Of a DNA stretch of 64,000 bases, positions 34,540 through 44,730 are shown piece by piece. The notes under the pieces were generated by a model. It saw only the letters and a list, made by a program, of their open reading frames with translations, did no database searches and was not told where the DNA came from. Position numbers and translations under genes: made by a program. The stretch comes from Synechococcus sp. RS9916 (lineage in GTDB: Bacteria; Cyanobacteriota; Cyanobacteriia; PCC-6307; Cyanobiaceae): NCBI RefSeq assembly GCF_000153825.1, contig NZ_DS022299.1, positions 1 through 64,000 of the forward strand, given 5' to 3'. Positions within the stretch are counted from its first letter, which is position 1; each line of letters begins with the position of its first letter.

Positions 34540-35961
34540 CTAGCAGCGCTGCCATGGCCGCTCCAGCAGGGCCGCAATCAGGGCCAACACCGCCAGCAGC
34601 CACAGCACGGGGGTGAGACCAATGCTGCTGACCAACGTTCCTGCCAGAACGAGCGGAAGGCTGAGGGCAATATTGATCAGATTGTTCTGCAGGCCAAACA
34701 CCCGGCCCCGCTGGGATTCAGGTGTTTCCTCCTGGATCGTGGTCTGGGCGGGGATCGCCACGAGTGCGGCGCCAACGCCAAGAATTCCGCACAGGGCCAG
34801 GGTGCTGCTGAGGGAGCCTTTGAACTGGCTGAGCAGCACTAATGAAAACGTGATTGTCCCCAGGCCTGCTGCCGATAACCGGCGCCGGTCGAAGTGGTGG
34901 CCTAGCTGAGCAATCACCACCGCACCCAATGCCATCCCCAAGCCGCTCATGGCTAGCAGGGTGCCGAAGCCTGAAGGGCCAAGGGTTTTGATCAGGCCAG
35001 CCAGCTGCAGGGCCAGCACGTAAAGGGCAGCCAGCAGGCTGTAAAGCAGCACCAAATGCACCATGGCGTTGCGCACCGTGGGGATGCGTTTGAGCACCTG
35101 CAGGCCTTCGCCAATCTCGTGCCACACCGAACGACCGTTGTGGTGGATGGTTTGTTCCCGGTGGCGGATGGTCAGCAGGCTGAGGGCTGCCATGCCGTAA
35201 CAGAAGGGCAGCAGCAGGAATTCGCCGCCCTGAATGTCGATCAGAGAGAGGAGATGGTCGAGGCCCCGCAGGATCGGTTCTCCGAGGGCAAAGCCAACGA
35301 TCGTCGCTCCCATGCTGGTGGTCTGGTAGAGCGAGTTGGCTGCCAGCAGATGCTCATTAGGCACCAGCAGGGTGATGGCCGCTTGCTCTGCCGGGGCAAA
35401 GAACTGGGTGAGCACCGACTCCACGAAGGTCATGGCCAAGAGGCCCCAGTAGCCCCAGGGCAGGCCAAGGACGTGGGGCCCCGGAATCAGAAACAGGGGG
35501 GTGAACAGCACCATCAGGGCCCGAAGCCCGTTGGAGGCCACCATCACCCGCCGTTTCGGCCAGCGGTCGACCCACACGCCTGCGACGCTGCCCAGCACCA
35601 TGGCTGGCAGGGTGTTTGCCACGAAAATGCCTGTCGCCAGCAGCGTGATCACCTGGGTACGGGTGCTGATGTCGAGGCCGTAATCCGAAGCCACACCTGC
35701 GAGCACACCGCCCTGCTGCGAGGTGATCATCAGGTGCTGATCGATCAGGAAGACCATCAGCACGATGTAGAACTTGTCCGCCAGCTGGGAAAAGATCTGT
35801 CCGATCCATAGCTTGCGGAAATCATTCAGGCGCAGCACAGCTTGCAATCCGCGCCCGCCTTCGGGGTTATTGCCGGTGGGCAGGGCCGGTTCCGGGCTGG
35901 AGATGGAAGGTCCGCTCAAGATCCCAGGGGAGACCGGCTCATGATCGCTCAGCGTCTCCAC
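34540..35961 (-). CDS. Major facilitator superfamily transporter
   Basis: 473 aa, about 12 transmembrane helices in two halves with a central loop (IRHREQTIHHNGRSVWHEIG). The MFS motif A-like segment is AGVWVDRWPKRRVMVASNGL. The N-terminal 35 residues are Pro/Ser-rich and probably cytoplasmic. The overall look is of the EntS/macrolide-efflux type of drug or metabolite exporters; the substrate is unknown. Its start lies inside the 3' end of recO (23-nt overlap). Confidence 0.88.
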   Translation of the reverse strand: METLSDHEPVSPGILSGPSISSPEPALPTGNNPEGGRGLQAVLRLNDFRKLWIGQIFSQLADKFYIVLMVFLIDQHLMITSQQGGVLAGVASDYGLDISTRTQVITLLATGIFVANTLPAMVLGSVAGVWVDRWPKRRVMVASNGLRALMVLFTPLFLIPGPHVLGLPWGYWGLLAMTFVESVLTQFFAPAEQAAITLLVPNEHLLAANSLYQTTSMGATIVGFALGEPILRGLDHLLSLIDIQGGEFLLLPFCYGMAALSLLTIRHREQTIHHNGRSVWHEIGEGLQVLKRIPTVRNAMVHLVLLYSLLAALYVLALQLAGLIKTLGPSGFGTLLAMSGLGMALGAVVIAQLGHHFDRRRLSAAGLGTITFSLVLLSQFKGSLSSTLALCGILGVGAALVAIPAQTTIQEETPESQRGRVFGLQNNLINIALSLPLVLAGTLVSSIGLTPVLWLLAVLALIAALLERPWQRC

Positions 35962-36745
35962 CGGTGGGGAGGACCAGGGCCTCCCGCAGCATCCCTAGGG
36001 ACCGCACCGGTCTGGGCAGGTGGCAGCGGATCCAGCACTCCACCACCGCCAGTAAGCGCAGCCACACCGCTTGGGGGCCCATCAGTTCGCCGTCCTGGCG
36101 CCGGGGGAGTTCAGCCCGGGGTAGACGCTGCAGGAGGGCCAGCTCCGATGGATTGAGCTGCACCGCTGCACCCGGTTGGCTGCCGATGGCGATGCCCTCA
36201 TCGGCGATCAGGCTGCAGCGCCAGTCCCATTGCCCGATGGGTGGAATCAGGGGTGCGCCGCTGCGACAGCAGCTCTGCAACGGCAATCCGTAGCCACCGA
36301 TAGCGAGCAGATGCACGCAGGCCTGCACGCTGCTGGCCAGGGCCAGGCTGCCGTCATCGGGGCCTCGGCTAATTGCTTCCAGCCGTTCCAGATGAATCAC
36401 CACGGCGTCCAGCAGGCCGTTGAGGGGGTCATCGTCTTCCACGAGGCCCATGCACAATTCCGCTAGGGCCTGGGCACCAGCCAGGGTCTCCAGCCGTTGC
36501 CCCACGGCCCCGAAGTTGTGCTGTACGCGCAGTTGGCGGACCCGGGGCAGGCCGCGGCGACCGACAACCTGCAGTTCCAGCTGGGTGAGGGGAACAGCAC
36601 CCGCCAGACTGCTTTTGGGTTTCCGGGCTCCGGGTACCGCCAGTCGGATCACGCCCACCTGGTCACTCAGCAGGGTGAGCAGACGGTCGTGTTCCCCCAG
36701 TGGCCCCACCTTCAGGGCCAGTCCCTCAAGCCGGCGATCAGCCAT
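35939..36745 (-). CDS. recO: DNA repair protein RecO
   Basis: 268 aa. RecO anneals single strands and helps RecR load RecA on SSB-coated DNA. The N-terminal OB fold has RRLEGLALKVGPLGEHDRLL, VGVIRLAVPGARKPKSSLAG and LTQLELQVVGRRGLPRVRQL. The C-terminal helical domain contains a Cys-poor version of the zinc site (LQSCCRSGAPL, WRCSLIADEG). Overlaps deoC by 8 nt upstream and the MFS gene by 23 nt downstream. Confidence 0.93.
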   Translation of the reverse strand: MADRRLEGLALKVGPLGEHDRLLTLLSDQVGVIRLAVPGARKPKSSLAGAVPLTQLELQVVGRRGLPRVRQLRVQHNFGAVGQRLETLAGAQALAELCMGLVEDDDPLNGLLDAVVIHLERLEAISRGPDDGSLALASSVQACVHLLAIGGYGLPLQSCCRSGAPLIPPIGQWDWRCSLIADEGIAIGSQPGAAVQLNPSELALLQRLPRAELPRRQDGELMGPQAVWLRLLAVVECWIRCHLPRPVRSLGMLREALVLPTGGDAERS

Positions 36746-37451
36746 CTGCGCTGTGGCCGCTGCTGGTGCTGCTCATCGGCGTGCGCAGTGCCTGGATCAG
36801 CTGCGGACCACTGCTGGTGCCCAGAGCGGTGGCGCCCGCTTCGACCAGGGCGCCGCAGTGCTCAAGGGTGTGCACGCCACCCGCGGCTTTGATGCCGCAG
36901 CGCCCACGGGTGAGGCTGTGCAGGAGCTGGATCTGTTGCGCTGTCGCGGCACCACCGAACCCGTTGCTGTTCTGCACAGCTGCGGCTCCGGCATCGATGG
37001 CGGCTTCCACTGCCAGGGTCAGTTGGTCGTCGTCGAGCCGCACCATGTCGAGGATCACGGTCACCGGCAGGCCGATGGCGCAGAGCTGGGCCAGCTCCTC
37101 GGCGAAGGCATTGGCCTGGCCATCGGCCAGGGCTGGCATGGCCGGCACCACATCCAGCGCTTCCGCGCCCTGCTCGGCCGCCCACTCCGCTTGCGTGAGT
37201 TTGAGGGGGGTGGGAATCGCACCGAACGGGAAGGCGATCACCGCAGTCAGTCGCGTAGGCCCCGGGGCTCCCAGGCGCTCGCGGGCAGCCACCAATTGGC
37301 TGAGGTTGGTGCACACCTCGCCGAAGCCGCAGTGACGGGCTGTGTCGCATCCCTCCTGGAGGCGTTCGAGGCCCAGCAGCGGATCGAGCAGGGCCTGATG
37401 GATCAAGGGGGCCAGATCCGGTAGCTCCTGCCGTCGGGGCGTGCGGGTCAT
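36738..37451 (-). CDS. deoC: Deoxyribose-phosphate aldolase
   Basis: 237 aa. Class I aldolase splitting 2-deoxyribose-5-phosphate into glyceraldehyde-3-phosphate and acetaldehyde. Barrel motifs: [75 protein letters not shown], and the Schiff-base lysine in [32 protein letters not shown] is the phosphate-binding end. Sits between hpf and recO, overlapping recO by 8 nt. Confidence 0.93.
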   Translation of the reverse strand: MTRTPRRQELPDLAPLIHQALLDPLLGLERLQEGCDTARHCGFGEVCTNLSQLVAARERLGAPGPTRLTAVIAFPFGAIPTPLKLTQAEWAAEQGAEALDVVPAMPALADGQANAFAEELAQLCAIGLPVTVILDMVRLDDDQLTLAVEAAIDAGAAAVQNSNGFGGAATAQQIQLLHSLTRGRCGIKAAGGVHTLEHCGALVEAGATALGTSSGPQLIQALRTPMSSTSSGHSADG

Positions 37452-37470
37452 GGCAAAGGGAAGGTTGGCG

Positions 37471-38058
37471 TCAGTCTCGCGCCTGGATCACGCCGTAGCC
37501 GCCGTGGTTGCGCCGATAGATCACCTGCAGTTCTTTGCTGCTCGCATCGCGAAACAGGAAGAAGTCGTGATCGATCAGATCCAACTGGTGGCGCGCTTCC
37601 TCCACGCTCATCGGTGGCATGGGGAAATACTTGCGCCGCACGCCGGGATCGGGCAGATGGGCTTCCTTTCCGTCGAGCAGGGATCCATCCACGGCACTGT
37701 CATCCAGCACCGCCTCGGTGGTGGGGGTTGTGCTGGCGCGGTGGCCGTGGCTGTGGTGGTGATCGCTGTGGCGCTCCTTGTAGCGGCGCAGCTGGCGGCT
37801 GAGCTTGTTGGCCACCAGATCGATGCTGGCGTAAAGGTTTTCGCTGCGCTCCTGAGCGCGGATCACAGTGCCGTTGGCAAACACGGTGACTTCGGCGGTC
37901 TGTTGCGGAACCCGGGGGTTGCGGGCCACGGAGAGGTGCACATCCGCTTCTACCACCATCTCGTCGTAGTGCTGAACGGCGCGCTCAAGCTTCGATTCGG
38001 TGTACTCCCGCAGAGCCGCTGTCACTTCCAGGTTGCGACCATGGATCAGAAGCTTCAT
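37471..38058 (-). CDS. hpf: Long-form ribosome hibernation factor (HPF/LrtA)
   Basis: 195 aa. The N-terminal S30AE domain ([60 protein letters not shown]) binds the 30S A/P sites. A His-rich linker follows ([11 protein letters not shown]), and the C-terminal dimerisation domain ([40 protein letters not shown]) joins two ribosomes to 100S. In cyanobacteria the gene is known as lrtA, induced in darkness. It is divergent from lipB, with only 12 nt between the two predicted starts. Confidence 0.94.
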   Translation of the reverse strand: MKLLIHGRNLEVTAALREYTESKLERAVQHYDEMVVEADVHLSVARNPRVPQQTAEVTVFANGTVIRAQERSENLYASIDLVANKLSRQLRRYKERHSDHHHSHGHRASTTPTTEAVLDDSAVDGSLLDGKEAHLPDPGVRRKYFPMPPMSVEEARHQLDLIDHDFFLFRDASSKELQVIYRRNHGGYGVIQARD

Positions 38059-38070
38059 GGCATCCCTCCG

Positions 38071-38838
38071 GTGCCGGTTGATATCTGCAAGCTAGAGACG
38101 CCAAACCAGGCAGCCCAGCCGCCTGCGGCATTTCTTTTTGAGCCGCAGCAGTTGGTGGATTTCACCCAGGCCTGGCAGTGGCAGCAGCATTGGCAGCAGG
38201 GCATGTTGCAGGCCGACGGCTGCGCTCGCAGTGAAGCGGACATCGCCCAGTGCCCGGAGGCGGTGTGGCTGCTGCAGCATGTCGGCTGTTACACCCTTGG
38301 GCGGGGCGCTTCCGAGCAGCATCTGCTGTTTGACCTTGCGGATCCCCCTGCTCCGTTGCATCGCATTGATCGGGGTGGGGAGGTGACCCATCACATGCCT
38401 GGTCAGTTGGTGGCCTATCCGGTGCTGGATCTGCGCCGCCGCCAATGCGATTTGCATTGGTACCTGCGTCAGCTGGAGCAGGTGGTGATCGACGTGCTGG
38501 CGCAGACGGGCTTGGTGGGTGAACGGGTCGACGGGATGACCGGCGTTTGGCTTGAGGGCCGCAAGTTGGCGGCCATTGGTGTGGGGTGTCGCCGTTGGAT
38601 CACCCAGCACGGCCTGGCCCTCAATGTGGATGGTGATCTGAGCGGCTTTGCTGCCGTGGTGCCCTGCGGGCTGAAGGGCAAGCCTGTGGGGCGTTTGAGC
38701 GACTGGATTCCTGGCATCACCGTCGCCGAGGTGCAGCCCTTGGTGCGGGAGGCTTTGGCCCATCGCTTCGCTCTGCATTGGCAATCTCCAGGCCCGGCAC
38801 AGCAGTGGTTGGCGATTGCCGAGGACCAGAAGGGGTGA
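38071..38838 (+). CDS. lipB: Octanoyl-[ACP]:protein N-octanoyltransferase (LipB)
   Basis: 255 aa from GTG 38071; the frame is open far upstream (to 37441), but that part is the complement of hpf. LipB moves octanoate from ACP to lipoyl domains such as that of the PdhC protein encoded 3 kb downstream. Motifs: [35 protein letters not shown], the conserved Lys165 in [20 protein letters not shown] and catalytic Cys199 in [18 protein letters not shown] differs from the common HGPGQL. Its stop overlaps the next gene's GTG by 4 nt. Confidence 0.9.
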   Translation: MPVDICKLETPNQAAQPPAAFLFEPQQLVDFTQAWQWQQHWQQGMLQADGCARSEADIAQCPEAVWLLQHVGCYTLGRGASEQHLLFDLADPPAPLHRIDRGGEVTHHMPGQLVAYPVLDLRRRQCDLHWYLRQLEQVVIDVLAQTGLVGERVDGMTGVWLEGRKLAAIGVGCRRWITQHGLALNVDGDLSGFAAVVPCGLKGKPVGRLSDWIPGITVAEVQPLVREALAHRFALHWQSPGPAQQWLAIAEDQKG

Positions 38839-40811
38839 TAGCCCTGGGCCATCTGCGCTCGCCTGTTGTGCCCACCGCCGCCTTCGCCAGCTGGAGCCCC
38901 ACGCCCCGTGAGCAGGCGGCTTTAGCCGCCCATTGCCATGCCGACAGATGGGGACGGGTGGATCAGATGTGGCCCTGGCTCGCGGCCCAGCATCCCGAGG
39001 TGATGGCGGTGGATGCTCCCCACGCTGCCCACCCCGAGCGCTTCACCTACAAGCAACTCGACGAGCGCATCCACGCGGCGGCTGCCGGCCTCCGTGCCCT
39101 GGGCATTGCCAATGGCGATGTGGTCGGTTTGTTTGCCGAGAACAGTCCCCGCTGGTTGGTGGCGGATCAGGCGCTGATGCGTGCCGGTGCCACGAGTGCG
39201 GTGCGCGGGGCCGCAGCACCGGTGCCTGAGTTGCTCTACATCCTTGAAGACAGTGCTGCTGTGGCGCTGGTGGTGCAGAACGCCGAGCTGCTGACTCGTC
39301 TGGCACTGCCTGAGGCCGTTCGAAGTCGCTTGCGCTGTGTGATTCAGCTGGAAGGAGAAGCGGCGGAGGGGGTGATCAGTTTTGAGGCTCTGCTGGCGCA
39401 AGGGGCTGAGGTCATGCCCCCAGATCCCCTCGCCGGCCGCGGCATCGACAGTGCCGCCACCACCACGGCCACAATCCTCTACACCTCAGGCACCACGGGA
39501 CAGCCCAAGGGGGTACCCCTCACGCACGCCAACCTGTTGCATCAGATCCGCAGCCTGGCCTGTGTGGCCCATCCGGCTCCAGGCTCACCGGTTTTAAGCG
39601 TGCTGCCGATCTGGCATTCCTACGAACGCAGCGCTGAGTATTACTTCTTCTCCTGCGCCTGTTCGCAGAGCTACACCACGATCAAGCAGCTCAAAAAGGA
39701 TCTCCCCCGGGTGAAACCGGTGGTGATGGCCACGGTGCCGCGCCTCTGGGAAGCCGTGCAGGCCGGTTTCGAAGATGTGCTGAAAACCTTCCCGGCTTCG
39801 CGCCAACGCTTGCTTCGCAGTGCGCTTGCGAACAGCAGCGCCTACTGCCTGGCGCGGCGCCGCAGCCGGGATCTGATGGTGGAATCGCTTGGGAAGCGGC
39901 AACGGCTGAAGGCTGCGCTTGAGGCCAGCCGCCGTTGGCCAGCCCATGCCGTTGCCTCAAAGTTGATCTGGCCAAAATTGCGTCTCCAGCTCAGTGGCGG
40001 CCAGTTGCAGTTCCCCATTAATGGTGGTGGGGCGATTGCTCCCCACGTGGATGCCTTTTATGAGGCGGTGGGTATTGAGTTGCTGGTGGGCTACGGCCTG
40101 ACCGAAACCAGCCCTGTGGTGAGTTGCCGCCGCCCCTGGCGCAACATCCGGGGCAGTTCCGGTCAGCCGTTGCCAGACACCGAATTCCGAATCGTCGATC
40201 CAGAGACGCGCGCTCCACTGGGCTTCCGGGAGCGGGGCGTGGTGCTGGTGCGCGGCCCGCAGGTGATGGGGGGCTATCTGGGCAAACCGGAGGCCACCGC
40301 CAAGGTGCTCGATGGTGAGGGTTGGTTTGACACCGGTGATCTGGGTCTCTTACTGCCCGATGGGTCTGTGGTCCTCACCGGTCGTGCCAAGGACACGATT
40401 GTGCTCAGCAGTGGCGAAAACATTGAGCCGGGGCCCTTGGAGGAATGCCTGGTGGCCAGCCCGCTCGTGGAGCAGGTGATGCTGGTGGGTCAAGACGAAA
40501 AACAGCTTGGGGCGCTCGTGGTGCCTCGGCTGGAGGCGATCCAGGCCTGGGCTGCAGAGCAAGGTCTGTCGTTGGCCGACGATTTGGGTGGGTCCCCTGG
40601 CGAGCCCGCGTTGCTCAAGCTGTTGCGGGGCGAGTTCAATCGCCTTCTGGCCGGTCGCCATGGGGCTCGCGCCGATGAACGTCTGGCCGGTGTGGGGCTG
40701 GTGCAGCCGTTCACGATCGACAACGGCTTGCTGACCCAGACCCTCAAGCAACGCCGCGATCGGATCACGCAGCGTGATCACAGCGTGATCGACGGCATCT
40801 ACGGACGCTGA
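38835..40811 (+). CDS. AMP-forming acyl-CoA/acyl-ACP synthetase
   Basis: 658 aa from GTG 38835, which overlaps the lipB stop as GTGA; the frame is open upstream only as overlap. ANL-superfamily enzyme that adenylates a fatty acid and transfers it to CoA or ACP. Motifs: [20 protein letters not shown] (P-loop), [38 protein letters not shown] and [16 protein letters not shown], with the flexible C-terminal domain. Cyanobacteria usually have one such enzyme (Aas) that recycles free fatty acids, and this is the likely role. Confidence 0.9.
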   Translation: MIALGHLRSPVVPTAAFASWSPTPREQAALAAHCHADRWGRVDQMWPWLAAQHPEVMAVDAPHAAHPERFTYKQLDERIHAAAAGLRALGIANGDVVGLFAENSPRWLVADQALMRAGATSAVRGAAAPVPELLYILEDSAAVALVVQNAELLTRLALPEAVRSRLRCVIQLEGEAAEGVISFEALLAQGAEVMPPDPLAGRGIDSAATTTATILYTSGTTGQPKGVPLTHANLLHQIRSLACVAHPAPGSPVLSVLPIWHSYERSAEYYFFSCACSQSYTTIKQLKKDLPRVKPVVMATVPRLWEAVQAGFEDVLKTFPASRQRLLRSALANSSAYCLARRRSRDLMVESLGKRQRLKAALEASRRWPAHAVASKLIWPKLRLQLSGGQLQFPINGGGAIAPHVDAFYEAVGIELLVGYGLTETSPVVSCRRPWRNIRGSSGQPLPDTEFRIVDPETRAPLGFRERGVVLVRGPQVMGGYLGKPEATAKVLDGEGWFDTGDLGLLLPDGSVVLTGRAKDTIVLSSGENIEPGPLEECLVASPLVEQVMLVGQDEKQLGALVVPRLEAIQAWAAEQGLSLADDLGGSPGEPALLKLLRGEFNRLLAGRHGARADERLAGVGLVQPFTIDNGLLTQTLKQRRDRITQRDHSVIDGIYGR

Positions 40812-40826
40812 GCGTCGCTGATCGGA

Positions 40827-40847
40827 AACCCGCCATCGAGGCGGGTT
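40827..40847 (+). terminator. Hairpin after the acyl-activating gene
   Basis: AACCCGCC (40827-40834) and GGCGGGTT (40840-40847) form a perfect 8-bp stem with a 5-nt loop, 16 nt after the stop of the acyl-activating enzyme. Only a short T pair follows, so it is a weak intrinsic terminator or an RNA-stabilising hairpin. Confidence 0.55.
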
Positions 40848-40895
40848 GACCCTCGGGGCCAGGACTGAGACGCTTGGCGCTCTTTCCTGGCTCCC

Positions 40896-41339
40896 ATGTC
40901 TGACGGCACCACCCTTTCGATCAAGCGCACAATTGCAGTGCGTGCCGTGGTGACTCCGGCCTGGAAGGAGGAAGCTGAGCGGGAGCTGAGCAACGGGGTT
41001 GCCACCACTGATCAGCAGCTGGCTCAGCTGGAGCAGGAAGGCCAGCAGGTGGTGGATGAAGTGCGCCGTCAGAGCGCCAATCCCCTTGATCCCCGTGTGC
41101 AGGAGCAGGTGGCCCAGGTGCAGCAGCAGGTGGCTGCCAAGCGTGCTGAGCTCGAGGAGCAGAAGCGCAACCTTTTGCAGCAGCAGGCCCAGGTGCGCGA
41201 GGTGGAGATGGAGCAGATCGTTGAACAGGGGCAGCTCGAAAGCTTCTGCGATATCCAGGTGGGCGACAACCTCGTCAGCAAGATGCAGGTGGCTGTTGTG
41301 GTGCGCGACGGCGTGATCGAGTCGATCGAGCAGGGCTGA
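40896..41339 (+). CDS. YlqD-like coiled-coil protein
   Basis: 147 aa. The N terminus LSIKRTIAVRAVVTPAWKEE is a strand pair; the centre is a long Gln/Glu-rich coiled coil (LAQLEQEGQQVVDEVRRQ, VQEQVAQVQQQVAAKRAELE, EQKRNLLQQQAQVREVEM), and the C terminus returns to strands (FCDIQVGDNLVSKMQVAVVV). This is the pattern of the YlqD family, of unknown function. It stands between the acyl-activating gene and pdhC on the same strand. Confidence 0.8.
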   Translation: MSDGTTLSIKRTIAVRAVVTPAWKEEAERELSNGVATTDQQLAQLEQEGQQVVDEVRRQSANPLDPRVQEQVAQVQQQVAAKRAELEEQKRNLLQQQAQVREVEMEQIVEQGQLESFCDIQVGDNLVSKMQVAVVVRDGVIESIEQG

Positions 41340-41402
41340 CCCTGCTCTGGCTCGGCCTGCCGGCCCGTAAAATCCCCCTACTCAGCCCCTCTGGAGACGG
41401 TT

Positions 41403-42743
41403 TTGGCGACCCACGACATCTTCATGCCTGCCCTCAGCTCCACCATGACGGAGGGGAAGATCGTCGAGTGGCTCAAGAAGCCCGGAGAGAAGGTGGGCCG
41501 GGGAGAGTCGGTGCTCGTGGTCGAGTCCGACAAGGCCGACATGGACGTTGAGTCGTTTAACGAGGGCTATCTGGCGGCTGTGTTGATGCCGGCTGGCAGC
41601 ACTGCCCCTGTGGGAGAGACCATCGGTCTGATCGTGGAGACCGAGGCGGAAATCGCTGAAGCCCAGGCCAAAGCAGGCTCCGGTGGTGGTGCCGCTTCGG
41701 CTCCCGCCGCTGCTGCTCCAGCAGCTCCCGCGCCCGCGCCGGCCGCTGCTCCGGCACCTGCGGCTCCTGCCCCAGTCGCCCCTCCTGCGCCCGCGGTTGC
41801 AGCAGCACCCGCTGCACCAGCTCCAGTGGTCAACAGCGGCCGCCTGGTGGCCAGCCCCCGCGCCAAGAAATTGGCGTCTCAGATGGGCGTGAATCTGGCC
41901 AGCGTCCGCGGCAGCGGACCCAACGGCCGAATCCAGGCCGAAGACGTCGAACGGGCGGCAGGTCGTCCGGTCAGCGTGCCTCGAGTGGGTGAAGGCACCC
42001 CTGCGGCCGTCGTGGCTGGTGCTGGAGCCGCGGCCCCCAGCGCCCCTGCCGGCAACAGCTTTGGTGCCCCTGGTGACACCGTTGCCTTCAACACTCTCCA
42101 GGCTGCGGTCAACCGCAACATGGAAGCCAGCCTGGCGGTGCCCTGCTTCCGCGTGGGTTACACCATCACCACCGACAAGCTCGACGCCTTCTACAAGCAG
42201 GTGAAGCCGAAGGGCGTCACGATGACCGCTCTGCTGGCTAAGGCTGTGGCGGTGACCCTCGCCCGTCACCCCCAGGTGAATGCAGCCACCACCGCTGCTG
42301 GGATGGCTTATCCCGCTGATGTGAATGTGGCCGTGGCGGTGGCCATGGAAGATGGCGGCCTGATCACGCCGGTGTTGCGTCAAGCCGACCGCACCGATCT
42401 CTATGAGATGTCGCGTCAGTGGGCTGATCTGGTCAAGCGCTCCCGTAGCAAGCAGCTGCAGCCTGAGGAATACAGCACCGGCACCTTCACCCTTTCCAAC
42501 CTGGGCATGTTCGGTGTGGATCGCTTCGACGCGATTCTTCCCCCTGGCACCGGCGCGATCCTGGCGGTGGCTGCGTCTCGCCCCACCGTTGTGGCAGGCA
42601 AAGACGGCTCCATCTCCGTGAAGCGTCAGATGCAGGTGAATCTCACGGCTGACCATCGCGTGATCTACGGCGCGGATGGTGCAGCCTTCCTCAAGGATCT
42701 GGCGGAGCTGATCGAAACCCGTCCGGAAAGCCTGGCGATCTGA
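41403..42743 (+). CDS. pdhC: Pyruvate dehydrogenase E2, dihydrolipoyl acetyltransferase
   Basis: 446 aa from TTG 41403. Transfers the acetyl group from E1 to CoA. One lipoyl domain (residues 1-80) with the lipoyl Lys44 in VVESDKADMDVE; an Ala/Pro hinge (about 100-145); a peripheral-subunit-binding domain (ASPRAKKLASQMGVNLASVR); a second linker; and a catalytic domain (YTITTDKLDAFYKQ, LSNLGMFGVDRFDAILPPGT) ending in ADHRVIYGADGAAFLKDL, where the DHRxxxG active site has a Tyr-Gly variation. Its lipoylation depends on lipB, encoded upstream. Confidence 0.95.
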   Translation: MATHDIFMPALSSTMTEGKIVEWLKKPGEKVGRGESVLVVESDKADMDVESFNEGYLAAVLMPAGSTAPVGETIGLIVETEAEIAEAQAKAGSGGGAASAPAAAAPAAPAPAPAAAPAPAAPAPVAPPAPAVAAAPAAPAPVVNSGRLVASPRAKKLASQMGVNLASVRGSGPNGRIQAEDVERAAGRPVSVPRVGEGTPAAVVAGAGAAAPSAPAGNSFGAPGDTVAFNTLQAAVNRNMEASLAVPCFRVGYTITTDKLDAFYKQVKPKGVTMTALLAKAVAVTLARHPQVNAATTAAGMAYPADVNVAVAVAMEDGGLITPVLRQADRTDLYEMSRQWADLVKRSRSKQLQPEEYSTGTFTLSNLGMFGVDRFDAILPPGTGAILAVAASRPTVVAGKDGSISVKRQMQVNLTADHRVIYGADGAAFLKDLAELIETRPESLAI

Positions 42744-42802
42744 GGCTGCCGAATTCCGGCGCAGCCTGCATGGTGGGGAGGCGGTGATCGCATCCCCGCC
42801 GG

Positions 42803-44653
42803 ATGAGCTTGTATTCCGTCCTGATCGGGCGTCCTCTTCCTAAGAGCAGTGCGGGCCAGGAGCGCCTGCCCCGGTTGGAAGCGCTGCCGATTCTTTCCTC
42901 CGATGCGCTGTCGTCGGTGGCCTATGCCACGGAGGCAGCCCTTGGGGTTCTAATCCTGGCGGGCAGCCGGGCCCTGAGCCTTTCACTGCCGATCACTCTG
43001 GCGATCATCGCTTTGATCACCGTGGTGGTGTTGTCGTATCGCCAGGTCATCGCTGCCTATCCCGAAGGGGGCGGCTCCTATGTGGTAGCGCGCGACAACC
43101 TGGGCCGCAACGTGGGCCTGGTGGCGGCAGCGGCCCTGTTGATTGATTACGTGCTCACAGCGGCTGTGAGCTTGATGGCCGGTGGTCAGGCGATCAGTTC
43201 GCTGCTGCCGTCGCTGTTGCCCCATGAGGTGGCGCTGTCCTTGTTGCTGTTGGCCTTGGTGGGGTGGGCCAATCTGCGCGGTTTGCGTGAGGCGGGTCGC
43301 CTGTTTGCCGTGCCGACCTACGCCTTCGTGGTGATGCTGGCCTTGCTCACCTTGCTGGGTCTCCATGACCTGGTGTTTCACCACGGCTTTCGCCCCGACC
43401 CGCCTCCCTCGGTCACGGCCCTGGAACCTCTGGGGTTGTTCTTGATTCTCAGGGCGTTCAGTTCCGGTTGTTCGGCCATGACGGGGATTGAGGCGATCGC
43501 CAACGGCGTGCAGGTGTTCCGCGAACCGGCCCCGGCCCATGCCCGCCAGACCCTGCTGGTGATGGGCGTCTTGCTTTCGTTGATGTTCTTTTCCGTGAGC
43601 GGGATGGGATTTCTCTATGGCATCGCCCCCGATCCCCACATCACCGTGCTGGCTCAGATCGGCACCCGGGTGTTTGGGTCCGGGAGTGTTCTTCTCTGGG
43701 CACTGCAGATTTCAACCTTGCTGATCCTGGTGCTGGCGGCGAACACCGCCTTCTCGGGGTTTCCCCTGCTGGCAGCGATGCTGGCCAACGATCGCTGCCT
43801 GCCGCGTCAGATGGCCTGGCTGGGAGACCGGCTTGTGTATCAGAACGGCATCGGCGTGCTGCTGGGATTCACGGCCGTGATCATCTGGATCTGTCAAGGC
43901 GACACCACCGTGGCGGTGAATCTCTATGCCCTGGGAGTGTTCACGGCCTTCACCCTGTCGCAGCTTGGCCTGGTGCTGCGCTGGTGGCGCCAGCGGGGCT
44001 CAAGTTGGCACGGACGGATGGCGATGAATGCCCTGGGGGCCAGTGCCACCTTCGTGGTGCTGCTGGTGATCATCGTCAGCAAGTTTCGCGAAGGGGCCTG
44101 GACGGTGGTGATTGCCATCCCCCTCTTGGTGTGGGTGCTAGCCGCCATCCGGCGACGGCATCGAGAGGTGGATGCTGCTTTGGCGCCTGATCCAGCGATC
44201 GCCCCCGTGTATCTCGCCCCCGCACAGCGGGAGGTGCACCATCAGGCGATTGTTTGGATGGGCGGGTTGTCGCGCTCCACCCTGGAGGCCGTGCGGTATG
44301 CCTGCTCGATTGCCGATCAGGTCACGGCGGTGATGGTGATGGCGGATCGCGAGGATCCTGGCCGCATCAGCCTTGAGTGGGACCGGCTGATGGGAACGGA
44401 TACCGGTGCGTTGCAGTTCGAGATGCTGATGAGTCCCTACAGCTCGGTGATCGATCCATTCCGCCAATTCGTGCAGGAGCGCGAAATGGCGCACCCCGAC
44501 TGCCGAACAACGGTGGTGATGCCCGTGGCCGTGCCACGCAATTGGTTTGATCGCGTGTTGCTCAATCAACGCGCCCTGTATCTCTATCGGTCACTGCAGG
44601 CCGATCAGGGCACCCACGTGTTTTGCATCGTGCGCACGGCAATCGATCCCTAG
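42803..44653 (+). CDS. APC-superfamily transporter, KimA (YdaO)-like potassium importer
   Basis: 616 aa: about 12 helices plus a C-terminal cytoplasmic domain of ~150 aa. The N terminus [40 protein letters not shown] [19 protein letters not shown] and [20 protein letters not shown] match the Bacillus KimA family, high-affinity K+/H+ symporters. The C-terminal region ([40 protein letters not shown]) resembles a nucleotide-binding universal-stress fold. The leader (59 nt after pdhC) is too short for the c-di-AMP riboswitch that controls kimA in firmicutes. An amino-acid permease is the alternative. Confidence 0.8.
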   Translation: MSLYSVLIGRPLPKSSAGQERLPRLEALPILSSDALSSVAYATEAALGVLILAGSRALSLSLPITLAIIALITVVVLSYRQVIAAYPEGGGSYVVARDNLGRNVGLVAAAALLIDYVLTAAVSLMAGGQAISSLLPSLLPHEVALSLLLLALVGWANLRGLREAGRLFAVPTYAFVVMLALLTLLGLHDLVFHHGFRPDPPPSVTALEPLGLFLILRAFSSGCSAMTGIEAIANGVQVFREPAPAHARQTLLVMGVLLSLMFFSVSGMGFLYGIAPDPHITVLAQIGTRVFGSGSVLLWALQISTLLILVLAANTAFSGFPLLAAMLANDRCLPRQMAWLGDRLVYQNGIGVLLGFTAVIIWICQGDTTVAVNLYALGVFTAFTLSQLGLVLRWWRQRGSSWHGRMAMNALGASATFVVLLVIIVSKFREGAWTVVIAIPLLVWVLAAIRRRHREVDAALAPDPAIAPVYLAPAQREVHHQAIVWMGGLSRSTLEAVRYACSIADQVTAVMVMADREDPGRISLEWDRLMGTDTGALQFEMLMSPYSSVIDPFRQFVQEREMAHPDCRTTVVMPVAVPRNWFDRVLLNQRALYLYRSLQADQGTHVFCIVRTAIDP

Positions 44654-44730
44654 CCAGCCGGCCGGCGTGGCCTGGATCATCGGAACCACCCGATTCGGCA
44701 GCATGGTTGTTGTCTTTGACACCAGCGTCT

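Noticed and set aside
37441..38070. Upstream extension of the lipB frame
   Set aside because: It is the exact complement of hpf, whose protein is clearly conserved, so the LipB start must be at or after 38071.
42744..42802. ydaO/c-di-AMP riboswitch before the KimA-like gene
   Set aside because: Only 59 nt separate it from pdhC, far less than the riboswitch needs, and no matching conserved blocks are seen.
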